A DNA stretch of 6,063 nt from Armatimonadota bacterium. Its GTDB lineage: Bacteria; Armatimonadota; Armatimonadia; Armatimonadales; Armatimonadaceae. The stretch is taken from contig JACMIU010000399.1 in assembly GCA_014380985.1 (NCBI GenBank), positions 1 through 6,063 on the forward strand, in the 5' to 3' direction. The notes beneath the pieces were generated by a model that worked only from the letters and a program-made list of their open reading frames with translations, made no database searches and was not told the origin of the DNA. This document shows, piece after piece, positions 1 through 6,025 of this stretch. The stretch's first letter is position 1, and each line of letters begins with the position of its first letter. The position numbers were made by a program, and so were the translations under genes.

Positions 1-1
1 A

Positions 2-77
<76 letters not shown>

Positions 78-88
78 TCGGCAAGAAT

Positions 89-116
89 ATTGTACCACGT
101 TTAATCGGAACGTCAA
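89..116 (-). promoter_or_regulatory. Promoter of tRNA-fMet
   Basis: On the minus strand a -35 element TTGACG (116-111) lies 16 bp upstream of a -10 element TACAAT (94-89). The -10 is preceded by TGG, giving an extended -10. The -10 ends 11 bp before the first tRNA base, so transcription should begin only a few nucleotides before the mature 5' end. This is the best sigma-70-type promoter in the window, as expected for a highly expressed tRNA. It is inferred from sequence alone. Confidence 0.75.
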
Positions 117-166
117 GCGCGGCAAACAAACTTTTTACAGAGATAGCCCGGTCGCATCTGGCGACA

Positions 167-511
167 CTACGGCTTGCCGCCCATTGCTCCGCCCATGCCC
201 CCGCCTTGTTGTTGTTGCGCTTGCAGGGCTTGCCACTGCTTCATTTTCGCTTTTTGCGCCGGGGTGAAGATGGTTTCCATCTCCTTGCCGTACTGCGTGT
301 TCAGACTTGCCATCTGTTTTTGTAGCACCTGAATCTTCGGCTGATATTTTTTGTTGATCGCGGTGATTTTCGCTTTTTGCGCGGCGGTGATGCCGAGTTG
401 CTTTTCCGCTTCGGCGGGCGAACTCGGTAATTGCGCGAAACTCGGCGGGGCAAGAGCCATCGCCCCTGCGGATGTGACCGCGAGCGCGGCGACGATAGGT
501 AATAATTTCAA
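167..511 (-). CDS. Secreted LTxxQ-motif (Spy/CpxP-like) small protein
   Basis: This encodes a predicted 114-residue exported protein. Residues 1-26 form a signal peptide: Lys2, a hydrophobic core at about 3-22, and a likely cut after SFA at 26. The mature part is helical and contains two copies of an LTxxQ-like motif, ITAAQ (41-45) and FTPAQ (82-86), each followed by KAK. Such pairs are typical of the Spy/CpxP superfamily of periplasmic chaperone or stress-sensor proteins. The tail is low complexity: a glutamine run at about 99-102, then a Gly/Met stretch. The start is TTG. A strong GGAAGGA sits 9 nt upstream, and the first internal ATG (residue 18) would destroy the signal peptide, so TTG is preferred. 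The gene lies 159 bp downstream of the DUF4832-like gene on the same strand and could be its distal partner or independent. A chaperone role is inferred from the family only. Confidence 0.8.
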   Translation of the reverse strand: MKLLPIVAALAVTSAGAMALAPPSFAQLPSSPAEAEKQLGITAAQKAKITAINKKYQPKIQVLQKQMASLNTQYGKEMETIFTPAQKAKMKQWQALQAQQQQGGGMGGAMGGKP

Positions 512-520
512 AACAAAACT

Positions 521-527
521 TCCTTCC
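521..527 (-). promoter_or_regulatory. Shine-Dalgarno site supporting a TTG start
   Basis: The minus strand reads GGAAGGA, 9 nt before the TTG at 511-509. It decides the start of the LTxxQ protein, since no ATG or GTG in frame would keep the signal peptide. Confidence 0.7.
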
Positions 528-670
528 GGGTCTTCTTACGGGATTTTTTCGGGAAACGGAAAACGGCTGTGCGTATCCGGTGCGTTGCCCCAAATGACTA
601 TTCCTTCTACGCCGATTCGTTTCCTTCCTGTTCCCGCACAAAATACAGACGGAGCAATGGTACACGGTCG

Positions 671-1966
671 CTACCGCGTCAGGGTCATCGGCGCAATGGT
701 TTGCCAACCGGTGGTGGTCGCCGTGATTTTGTTGGCGAAACGAATGGCGGGCGACTTCGTAAGTGGATCAATGATACCAATGGCAAGGCGATACGCCCCC
801 GGTTTCGTGGCAAAACGAACCGCCTCCGAAACCCGAAACGCACCCGGTTGCCACGTGCGACTGTCCGTGCGCGGAAGTGGGACTGTCTCTACGACGGCTC
901 CGTCCGCCGCGAGCAGGGCGACCTTCACCTGCCACGGGTAGTAAAACGGCGCGACGCCTTCGTTTTTCCCGGCAAGCGCGAGCGCGAACGGTTCGTTTTG
1001 CCGGATGGTTCGCGGCAATGTCAGTTCCGTTAGGCAAAACGAATAGCCCATCAAGCGCACCAACGCTTCGCACCGGGCGCGAAACGCCGCGTCGGTTTGG
1101 GCGCGTTTTTCCTGTGCGGGCGAGTACGGCCCGATCCACGAAAAATGCGCGGCGCGAATCATCGCCTCGGTGCGGGCGAGACCGGCATCCGTGCCGACCC
1201 ATTTGTCCGCCCCGCTCGGTATCATCTCGCCGCCGACCGGGGCGACGCGCCAGTTCCCCAGCCTCCCCGACTCCTTCATGCCGCGCAGAAAATACCAATC
1301 TTTTTCCGTGCCGGTGTCTTCGGGGAAATAATCATCGTGGAAACCGAGCCACGGTTGCTTTCCCAAGTAACCGGTTGCGTACCGCGCCATCAATTTCTTG
1401 TTTGGGAACGCCCGGCGATAGGCGTCAATCACGCGCTTTTGCGTCGCACTGCTGGCGAAAAGTTCCGTGCGCGGGTAAGTATGCCACTCGCCCCAAAAGC
1501 CAAGCAAGCCGACTTGCACGAACGCCACCTGTGGATGCTTATCATAGCGTTTGCCCATGGCGGCGATTAGTTTTTCCAGCGCGGCAACCATGACGGGGTT
1601 GTTGTAATCGGGCGATTCGCCTTTCGCCGCGCCGGGCGTGTAGCCCTCCATGTTATCCGTATAGGGCGTGGTTTTAACACCCTTTGCCAATAGCCACGCG
1701 GGAACGCCATTCGGCAAACCGGGATAGTCGAGATAGACGCGCAAAACGATGTGCTTACCCCGCGTTTTGGCATCGTCCCACGATTTTTTCTCCCACGCGG
1801 CAAAACGAAAGTCACCCTCGGTCGGTTCTAAGTCGCGCCACGACGTGTAGCGAAACGCCATTGCGTAGGACAAATACTGGTCGGTATTGGTGTACGAACA
1901 CCAGCCTTTCAGCGGGTTGTCGAGTGCGCCGGGCGCGGGAAGAAGGCGGTAAATAACAGAGTCCAT
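671..1966 (-). CDS. DUF4832-like protein, putative glycoside-hydrolase-type barrel
   Basis: The product is 431 residues. The N-terminal two thirds reads like a TIM-barrel hydrolase: NPLKGW (17-22), a strand IVLRVYLDYPG (73-83), then the conserved block GLLGFWGEWHTYP (153-165). In that block Glu160 sits where clan-A glycosidases place the acid/base residue. Later come FHDDYFPED (209-217), GGEMIPSG (245-252) and HFSWIGPYSP (274-283). Residues from about 317 look like a C-terminal beta-sandwich. This arrangement matches the DUF4832/DUF4874 type, for which I know no firmly assigned substrate, so carbohydrate activity is inference. A longer reading frame reaches 2278, but its extra N-terminus overlaps the phosphatase gene and looks non-coding. 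The ATG at 1966 directly precedes the conserved region and has a -10 box 8 nt away. No signal peptide is visible, which is unexpected for a secreted polysaccharide-acting enzyme. Confidence 0.8.
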   Translation of the reverse strand: MDSVIYRLLPAPGALDNPLKGWCSYTNTDQYLSYAMAFRYTSWRDLEPTEGDFRFAAWEKKSWDDAKTRGKHIVLRVYLDYPGLPNGVPAWLLAKGVKTTPYTDNMEGYTPGAAKGESPDYNNPVMVAALEKLIAAMGKRYDKHPQVAFVQVGLLGFWGEWHTYPRTELFASSATQKRVIDAYRRAFPNKKLMARYATGYLGKQPWLGFHDDYFPEDTGTEKDWYFLRGMKESGRLGNWRVAPVGGEMIPSGADKWVGTDAGLARTEAMIRAAHFSWIGPYSPAQEKRAQTDAAFRARCEALVRLMGYSFCLTELTLPRTIRQNEPFALALAGKNEGVAPFYYPWQVKVALLAADGAVVETVPLPRTDSRTWQPGAFRVSEAVRFATKPGAYRLAIGIIDPLTKSPAIRFANKITATTTGWQTIAPMTLTR

Positions 1967-1973
1967 GGAAGAA

Positions 1974-1982
1974 ATTGTACCA
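1974..1982 (-). promoter_or_regulatory. Extended -10 of the DUF4832-like gene
   Basis: The minus strand reads TGGTACAAT, an extended -10 (TGn plus TACAAT). The hexamer ends 7 nt before the ATG, so the predicted transcript start is at about 1967, one base before the start codon. No convincing -35 is seen at 16-18 bp spacing and no Shine-Dalgarno site fits. A leaderless mRNA is inferred. Confidence 0.55.
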
Positions 1983-1988
1983 TAAGCT

Positions 1989-2005
1989 GTACCACAATCT
2001 GGTAC
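1989..2005. promoter_or_regulatory. Perfect 6-5-6 palindrome, candidate operator
   Basis: GTACCA (1989-1994) and TGGTAC (2000-2005) form a perfect inverted repeat around the 5-bp spacer CAATC. A further GTACCA lies at 1977-1982, giving start-to-start steps of 12 and 11 bp, close to one helical turn. The outer two copies are also part of the extended -10 boxes of the two divergent genes. The middle copy has no obvious promoter role and could be an operator half-site. Confidence 0.4.
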
Positions 2006-2008
2006 GAT
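2000..2008 (+). promoter_or_regulatory. Extended -10 of the phosphatase gene
   Basis: TGGTACGAT is an extended -10 whose hexamer ends at 2008. The predicted transcription start is 2015, exactly the A of the ATG. Nothing between 1990 and 2014 resembles a Shine-Dalgarno site, so the mRNA is probably leaderless. Confidence 0.55.
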
Positions 2009-2014
2009 ACCGAA

Positions 2015-2503
2015 ATGAGTACCGAAAACGAAACCAAGCCGGTGCGCGTGTTGTTCGTCTGTCTCGGCAATATCTGCCGGTCGCCGATGGCGGAATCCGT
2101 ATTGCGGCGCAAGATCGCGGATGCGGAACTTGCCGACCGAATCATCGTGGAAAGCGCGGGAACCGGCGGTTGGCACACCGGCGAACCGCCGCATGAGGGA
2201 ACCTGCGCCGTTCTCGATAAGCATGGTATCGCCTACGCGGGACAAACGGCGCGGCAAATCAACCGCGCCGACCTGCAAGACGCCGACTACATCGTGACAA
2301 TGGACAATCGCAACCTGTCCGATGTGCGCGGGATGTGCGCGGCGCGGGGAATCGTTGCCCCGCTTCTCGTCTACGCGCCGAAAATCGGCGAAACGCAGGT
2401 TCCCGACCCGTACTACGACGGCGGTTTTGACGGAGTGTACGCGCTCATCGTCGCGGGATGCGACGGGTTACTTGCCGCGATTCGCGCCGAACGCGGGCTT
2501 TAG
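2015..2503 (+). CDS. Low-molecular-weight protein-tyrosine phosphatase family protein
   Basis: The product is a 162-residue cytoplasmic phosphatase of the arsenate-reductase-like LMW-PTP fold. The signature P-loop C-X5-R-S is complete: Cys16 (nucleophile), LGNIC, Arg22, Ser23, directly after strand VRVLFV. The general-acid loop is also present as VPDPYYDG (129-136), with Asp131. SAGTGGWHTGEPPHEG (47-62) and the DADYIVTMDNRN region (89-100) are typical of the family. The enzyme hydrolyses phosphate from a cysteinyl-phosphate intermediate. Relatives act on phosphotyrosine or, as in YwlE, phosphoarginine; the true substrate cannot be read here. The gene is transcribed divergently from the DUF4832-like gene with a 48-bp gap. 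It ends 1 bp from the stop of methyltransferase B. No polysaccharide-kinase partner (Wzc type) is visible, so a capsule role is unsupported. Confidence 0.92.
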   Translation: MSTENETKPVRVLFVCLGNICRSPMAESVLRRKIADAELADRIIVESAGTGGWHTGEPPHEGTCAVLDKHGIAYAGQTARQINRADLQDADYIVTMDNRNLSDVRGMCAARGIVAPLLVYAPKIGETQVPDPYYDGGFDGVYALIVAGCDGLLAAIRAERGL

Positions 2504-2504
2504 G

Positions 2505-3200
2505 TTAAATCCACCGTTTTGCGAACCATGCGTGAATCAGCAAGGTTTGCATAAACAACGTCGGCGTGTCAAAACCGCTCGCCATCAGTATAGCTTCCAC
2601 TTCGGATGGCGGCACGATGGCGACCGATTTGCTGACCATCTCGCGCATACGCTCGGTATCTTCGGTGGTAGCACCGGTGAAGCGGTGCATTTGTAGCCAT
2701 ACCTCCCACAACCGCTCGTAATTTTCGCCGGAGGTGTCACCGGAAATGTCGGCACTAATCAGAAAGCCGCCGGGGCGCAATCGGTCGGCGATCTGGCGAA
2801 AAAAGTTCTGCCGCTCGCCGTCGCCCAAACAAAACTGCGACACCAGAAGCGACGTTGCCGCGTCGAATGGCTCGGCAATGGGCAGGGTATCGAGGTAGCC
2901 TTCGTGGAAATCGCACCGCGCCGCGATACCCGCCGCCCCGGTACGCTCCCGGCAAATCGCCAGCATCGCGGGTGCGGGTTCCACGGCGGTGAAATGCCAG
3001 CCGTGAAACTGCTCGGCGAGATAGAACAGTTCCACGCCGGTTCCCGCCCCGACGCAGAGTATACGGGCATTCGCGGGCAAATCGGACAAGCGCAGACGAA
3101 TAGCGAGATGCAGGGCGTCGCGGAACGGGGCGATTTTTGCCCAGCGGTCGTTGTAAACGGCGGCGTGCTTTCCATCAAACGCAACGGGTTGTGGTGTCAT
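2505..3200 (-). CDS. Class I SAM-dependent methyltransferase B
   Basis: The product is 231 residues with a Rossmann-type SAM-binding domain. Motif I is ILCVGAGTGVE (47-57), with the full GxGxG glycine loop. Motif II is FTAVEPAPAML (70-80), with acidic Glu75 for the ribose hydroxyls. The post-I strand is followed by CDFHEGYLDTLP (96-107), then motif IV at PFDAATSLLVSQF (111-123) and the LRPGGFLISAD turn and strand (141-151). The C-terminus ends TLLIHAWFAKRWI. The substrate is unknown; a small molecule is as likely as a macromolecule. The ATG at 3200 overlaps the stop of methyltransferase A (ATGA), favouring this start over an upstream in-frame ATG at 3368 whose extra residues lie in the neighbour's coding sequence. 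Only a weak AAAGAG lies upstream, consistent with translational coupling. It is the last gene of the lysS operon. Confidence 0.85.
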   Translation of the reverse strand: MTPQPVAFDGKHAAVYNDRWAKIAPFRDALHLAIRLRLSDLPANARILCVGAGTGVELFYLAEQFHGWHFTAVEPAPAMLAICRERTGAAGIAARCDFHEGYLDTLPIAEPFDAATSLLVSQFCLGDGERQNFFRQIADRLRPGGFLISADISGDTSGENYERLWEVWLQMHRFTGATTEDTERMREMVSKSVAIVPPSEVEAILMASGFDTPTLFMQTLLIHAWFAKRWI

Positions 3201-4021
3201 AACGGCTTGCTCTTTGTCGCCAGTAGCGAAAACGTGTTCGGCAAACGACGGCGAACATCGTCCGGCATATGGGGGTACTGCGTCCAGAAAGCGTCGGGGT
3301 GTTCGCCGATCCGTTCCACGCGAAGCCCCGCCGCGATTACCGCGTTCACAATCGCGGAAAGCGTCCACTGCCGCTCATGCTTTTTTGCTTGCTCTGCGGT
3401 GACGGGAACGGCATCGGCGGCTATGTAACTTTCCGACCAACCCTGCGCGGTTGCAACTTTCTCGTCGAAGTAGTTCCCGTATCGCGGGTCGGGGTCAAAA
3501 CGGTACTCGCTCGCTGCCAAGTCCCACACCCATCCTATCGGGTGCCCGTCGAACAGATACAGTTTCCCGCCCGGCTTCAGAAGGCGTGCCACGACCCGCG
3601 CCCACGCCTCCAAATCCATCAGCCACCCGATAGCACCGCGCCCTGTGTACACCAAATCGGCGACGCCGTTTAGTGCGTCGGGGGTTTCCAAAACGTCGGC
3701 GCGGTACCACTGCGCAGGCGCGGCAAGTTGCGCGGACTTGGCGCGTGCGACCTCGATCATCCGGTCGGAAATATCCACCCCGACCACGCGCTTCGCCCCC
3801 AGATTCAGGAGCGACAACGTGTCTTTTCCTCCCGCGCATTGCAGGTGAATCGCGCAGTCACACCATGCGTTCAAGTCTCGCAGGTACTCAAACTCCGGCG
3901 GGCAGAAGTTCTTGCCACCCGCCCGTAGAAACGCCACGTCCGCCTCGATTTCGCGTGCGTACTGGTTCGCCGCTTCATTCCAAGCAACACGGTTTTGTTC
4001 GTGCAGCGTCGTTGTGTCCAT
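3197..4021 (-). CDS. Class I SAM-dependent methyltransferase A
   Basis: The product is 274 residues. The N-terminal helix contains NRVAWNEAANQYAREI (10-25), a common lead-in for this family. Motif I reads IHLQCAGGKDTLSL (58-71), the HLQC variant in place of the usual GxGxG loop. Motif II is VVGVDIS (79-85), with Asp83. RADV (107-110) would contact adenine. ADLVYTGRGAIGWLMDL (121-137) and LLKPGGKLYLFDGHP (147-161) complete the core. The C-terminal part, from about 162, is a probable substrate-binding region. The substrate is not known. The ATG lies 3 nt after the lysS stop, with GGAAAGG inside the last lysS codons as its ribosome-binding site. Its TGA overlaps the start of methyltransferase B. 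The two enzymes are only distantly alike (different motif I), so a recent tandem duplication is unlikely. Confidence 0.87.
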   Translation of the reverse strand: MDTTTLHEQNRVAWNEAANQYAREIEADVAFLRAGGKNFCPPEFEYLRDLNAWCDCAIHLQCAGGKDTLSLLNLGAKRVVGVDISDRMIEVARAKSAQLAAPAQWYRADVLETPDALNGVADLVYTGRGAIGWLMDLEAWARVVARLLKPGGKLYLFDGHPIGWVWDLAASEYRFDPDPRYGNYFDEKVATAQGWSESYIAADAVPVTAEQAKKHERQWTLSAIVNAVIAAGLRVERIGEHPDAFWTQYPHMPDDVRRRLPNTFSLLATKSKPL

Positions 4022-4024
4022 GAA

Positions 4025-5566
4025 TTACCTTTCCGGGCGCAGAAGCGGAAAGAAAATCACGTCGCGGATACTCGGCGCACCGGTGAAAATCATGGCGACA
4101 CGATCCATTCCCATCCCGAAGCCTCCCGTAGGCGGCATTCCGTATTCAAGGGCGCGAAGGAAGTCTTCGTCCATCGGTTGCGCCTCGTCGTTTCCTGCTT
4201 CTTTTTGCGCTACCTGCGCCTCGAACCGCTCGCGTTGGTCAAGCGGGTCGTTGATTTCGGAGAACGCATTGCCGACCTCCTTGCCCGCGATAAACACCTC
4301 GAAGCGGCGCGTCAGCATCGGATTATCGGGACGCTTACGCGCAAGCGGCGACGTGTCCAAGGGAAAGTCGGTAATAAACGTCGGTTGCACCAATTTCGGC
4401 TCGGTGAAAACCTCGTGCAGTTTTTCGATAATTCCGCCAATCATGGTTTCTTTCGCCGGGTCAATGCCCACCTTCGCCATCGCCGCTTTCGCGCTGTCTA
4501 ACGTGCCGAACGAGTCGGGCGCAATCCCGGCGTTCTGCTCGATTCCGGCAAGCATTGGCAAACGCTCCCACGTGCCGCCGAAGTTCAGAACCGTGCCGTC
4601 CGGCATGGTAAGCACACTTTCGCCTGATGTAACTTTGCGGCAGATATGGCGGAACATTCGCTCCACAATATCCATCATTCCTTCGAGATTCGTGTATGCT
4701 TGGTATAATTCTAAAAGTGTGAACTCCGGGTTGTGCCGCGTCGAGATTCCCTCGTTGCGGAACACGCGCCCGATTTCATAGACGCGGTCTAACCCGCCGA
4801 CAATCAGACGTTTCAGCGGCAGTTCGAGCGAGATTCGTAGGTGCAGATCCAAATCGAGCGCGTTGTGGTGCGTATCGAAGGGTCGGGCGGTCGCCCCCCC
4901 GGCGTTGATTTGTAGCACCGGCGTTTCTACTTCTAAGAAGTTCTCGCCGTCCAGAAACTCGCGCACGGCACGGGTGATTTGTAACCGCTTGACCAACACC
5001 TCGCGGGCATCGCGGTTTACGAATAAGTCCATGTACCGCTGGCGGTAGCGCAGTTCGGTGTCGGTGGCTTTGTTCGCTTCGCCTTCCGTGCCATCGTCTT
5101 TTATGTACTCTTTGCCGAGTTCCGCACCGACGTTGCGGAGGGCTTTGGCAAGCGGCGTGACGACTTGCGCGTGAACGGAGGGTTCGCCGGTTTTGGTGCG
5201 AAACACAAAGCCCTCGACACCTAAAAAGTCGCCGATGTCCAGACCGTGCTTCAGAGCGTCGTAGCGTTCCTCGCCGATGTCGTCGCGGCGCATATAGATT
5301 TGAGCGCGACCGGGCATACCGACCGGCGCATCATCCTGCACGGTCATAAACGCCGCTTTGCCCATCCAGCGAACGGCGACGATTCGCCCGGCGACGCGCA
5401 CGGTTTTTTCGAGCAAGGCGTCGCACTGATCGTGTATTTCAGCGAACGAATGGGTGCGGTCAAAGGTTTCCGGCGCGAACGGATCCATGCCCGCCGACTG
5501 CAGGGCGCGTAGTTTTTCGAGGCGTTCGGGCGAAATACCGGACGCAATATCTTCCGTGGTTTCCAT
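4025..5566 (-). CDS. lysS: Lysine--tRNA ligase, class II
   Basis: The product is 513 residues, near the usual 490-510 for bacterial LysRS. It attaches lysine to tRNA-Lys using ATP in the cytoplasm. The N-terminal OB-fold anticodon-binding domain spans about 55-140, with VRVAGRIVAVRWMGK (56-70). The catalytic core begins at ELRYRQRYMDL (171-181). Motif 1 is around FLEVETPVLQ (210-219), motif 2 contains GRVFRNEGIS (266-275) followed by HNPEFT, and motif 3 is GGFGMGMDRVAM (481-492), with Arg489. IRDVIFFPLLRP at the end is diagnostic of LysRS. The segment before the core, about 143-170, is longer than in E. coli-type enzymes and charged. The gene is first in an operon with two methyltransferases. 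A -10-like TAAACT ends 8 nt before the ATG and no Shine-Dalgarno site is visible, so the message may be nearly leaderless. Confidence 0.97.
   Translation of the reverse strand: METTEDIASGISPERLEKLRALQSAGMDPFAPETFDRTHSFAEIHDQCDALLEKTVRVAGRIVAVRWMGKAAFMTVQDDAPVGMPGRAQIYMRRDDIGEERYDALKHGLDIGDFLGVEGFVFRTKTGEPSVHAQVVTPLAKALRNVGAELGKEYIKDDGTEGEANKATDTELRYRQRYMDLFVNRDAREVLVKRLQITRAVREFLDGENFLEVETPVLQINAGGATARPFDTHHNALDLDLHLRISLELPLKRLIVGGLDRVYEIGRVFRNEGISTRHNPEFTLLELYQAYTNLEGMMDIVERMFRHICRKVTSGESVLTMPDGTVLNFGGTWERLPMLAGIEQNAGIAPDSFGTLDSAKAAMAKVGIDPAKETMIGGIIEKLHEVFTEPKLVQPTFITDFPLDTSPLARKRPDNPMLTRRFEVFIAGKEVGNAFSEINDPLDQRERFEAQVAQKEAGNDEAQPMDEDFLRALEYGMPPTGGFGMGMDRVAMIFTGAPSIRDVIFFPLLRPER
4028..4034 (-). 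promoter_or_regulatory. Shine-Dalgarno site of methyltransferase A inside lysS
   Basis: GGAAAGG on the minus strand lies in the last sense codons of lysS, 6 nt before the methyltransferase A ATG. Ribosomes ending lysS can reinitiate there, which supports co-expression. Confidence 0.65.
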
Positions 5567-5574
5567 AGGGTTTT

Positions 5575-5580
5575 AGTTTA
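5575..5580 (-). promoter_or_regulatory. Candidate -10 of lysS
   Basis: The minus strand reads TAAACT, preceded by GCGG. The predicted transcript start is about 5568, two bases before the ATG at 5566. There is no recognisable -35 and no Shine-Dalgarno site in the 5567-5600 stretch. The assignment rests on position and resemblance alone. Confidence 0.4.
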
Positions 5581-5642
5581 CCGCACTGCTCCGCGATTTC
5601 GTTGCTCCGTCGGGGGGACGCGCACCGGTTTTGCCGGAACGG

Positions 5643-5648
5643 TATACT
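5643..5648 (+). promoter_or_regulatory. Candidate -10 of the antitoxin-toxin unit
   Basis: TATACT, preceded by CGG, differs from the consensus TATAAT at one position. It would start transcription at about 5655, leaving a leader of about 35 nt. A clear -35 element is absent. Confidence 0.45.
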
Positions 5649-5652
5649 AAGC

Positions 5653-5673
5653 GTGTCGCCCCGGCGACGACAC
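5653..5673. promoter_or_regulatory. Nested inverted repeats at the predicted antitoxin transcript start
   Basis: GTGTCG (5653-5658) pairs with CGACAC (5668-5673). Nested within it, GTCGCC (5655-5660) pairs with GGCGAC (5663-5668). The element covers the predicted +1 and lies just before the GGAAAGG ribosome-binding site (5674-5680, 9 nt from the ATG). It could be an operator for autorepression, as is usual for toxin-antitoxin operons, or a leader hairpin affecting translation. Confidence 0.4.
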
Positions 5674-5689
5674 GGAAAGGTAAGCAAGC

Positions 5690-6019
5690 ATGACAACCGA
5701 AGTAATTATTCAACATTTTCCCGGCGAAAAGTACCGCGTCACCGGAACCGGACGGTTCGCCGTGACCGCCGAAGGCGACACGAAAGCCGAAGCGTTGGCA
5801 AACTTTCAACAACGCGCCGCTTACGTCGAGGTGGAGACGATAGAGATTCCGCTCCCGCGCAACGGGAACTATGCGGGCGCGTACGTTGCTGTAGGAAACA
5901 ACGCGCACTTGTTGGCGTCTATTGGCACAGGAGCAGACATACCTGATGAGTTTTGGCAAAAGTATTTAGCCGCCATTGAGCGCAACCGAGAAGAAGAAAA
6001 CGCTTGGCAAATGGACTAA
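5690..6019 (+). CDS. HicB-like antitoxin candidate
   Basis: The product is a 109-residue acidic, soluble protein. Residues 3-45 show the beta-beta-beta-alpha pattern of a HicB half (degraded RNase-H-like) fold: VIIQHFPGEKYRVTG, GRFAVTAEGDT, then helix KAEALANFQQR. The GDTxxEAL step between strand and helix is the typical HicB feature. The C-terminal part, HLLASIGTGADIPDEFWQKY (73-92) followed by a charged helix, resembles the tail of HicB-type proteins encoded before PIN toxins and probably wraps the toxin. No DNA-binding ribbon-helix-helix or HTH segment is recognisable, although full-length HicB proteins often have one. GGAAAGG lies 9 nt upstream of the ATG. A PIN-domain gene begins 6 nt downstream, which is the main support for an antitoxin role. 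The family placement is pattern-based. Confidence 0.65.
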   Translation: MTTEVIIQHFPGEKYRVTGTGRFAVTAEGDTKAEALANFQQRAAYVEVETIEIPLPRNGNYAGAYVAVGNNAHLLASIGTGADIPDEFWQKYLAAIERNREEENAWQMD

Positions 6020-6025
6020 TGGATT

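Noticed and set aside
151..165. Small hairpin GTCGC/GCGAC just after the LTxxQ gene as a terminator
   Set aside because: The stem is only 5 bp and no T-run follows on the minus strand.
512..670. Possible promoter or terminator in the 159-bp gap between the DUF4832-like and LTxxQ genes
   Set aside because: Several AT-rich hexamers exist, but none combines a credible -10 with a -35, and no hairpin with a T-run is visible.
135..707. Alternative minus-strand reading frame of 190 residues over the LTxxQ gene
   Set aside because: It overlaps the LTxxQ gene in another frame, is rich in Arg and His with no domain, and the LTxxQ frame has a signal peptide and ribosome-binding site.
1967..2278. N-terminal extension of the DUF4832-like gene to an ATG at 2278
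   Set aside because: It lies entirely antisense to the phosphatase coding region and the promoter gap, its residues are arginine-rich and not family-like, and a start at 1966 fits the -10 box.
3201..3368. Upstream start for methyltransferase B at 3368
   Set aside because: The extension lies within methyltransferase A in another frame and looks non-coding; the ATGA overlap start is standard operon architecture.
4701..4709. TGGTATAAT, a perfect extended -10 on the plus strand inside lysS, suggesting an antisense promoter
   Set aside because: The minus strand here encodes the conserved ELYQAY stretch of LysRS, which explains the bases, and no -35 precedes it.
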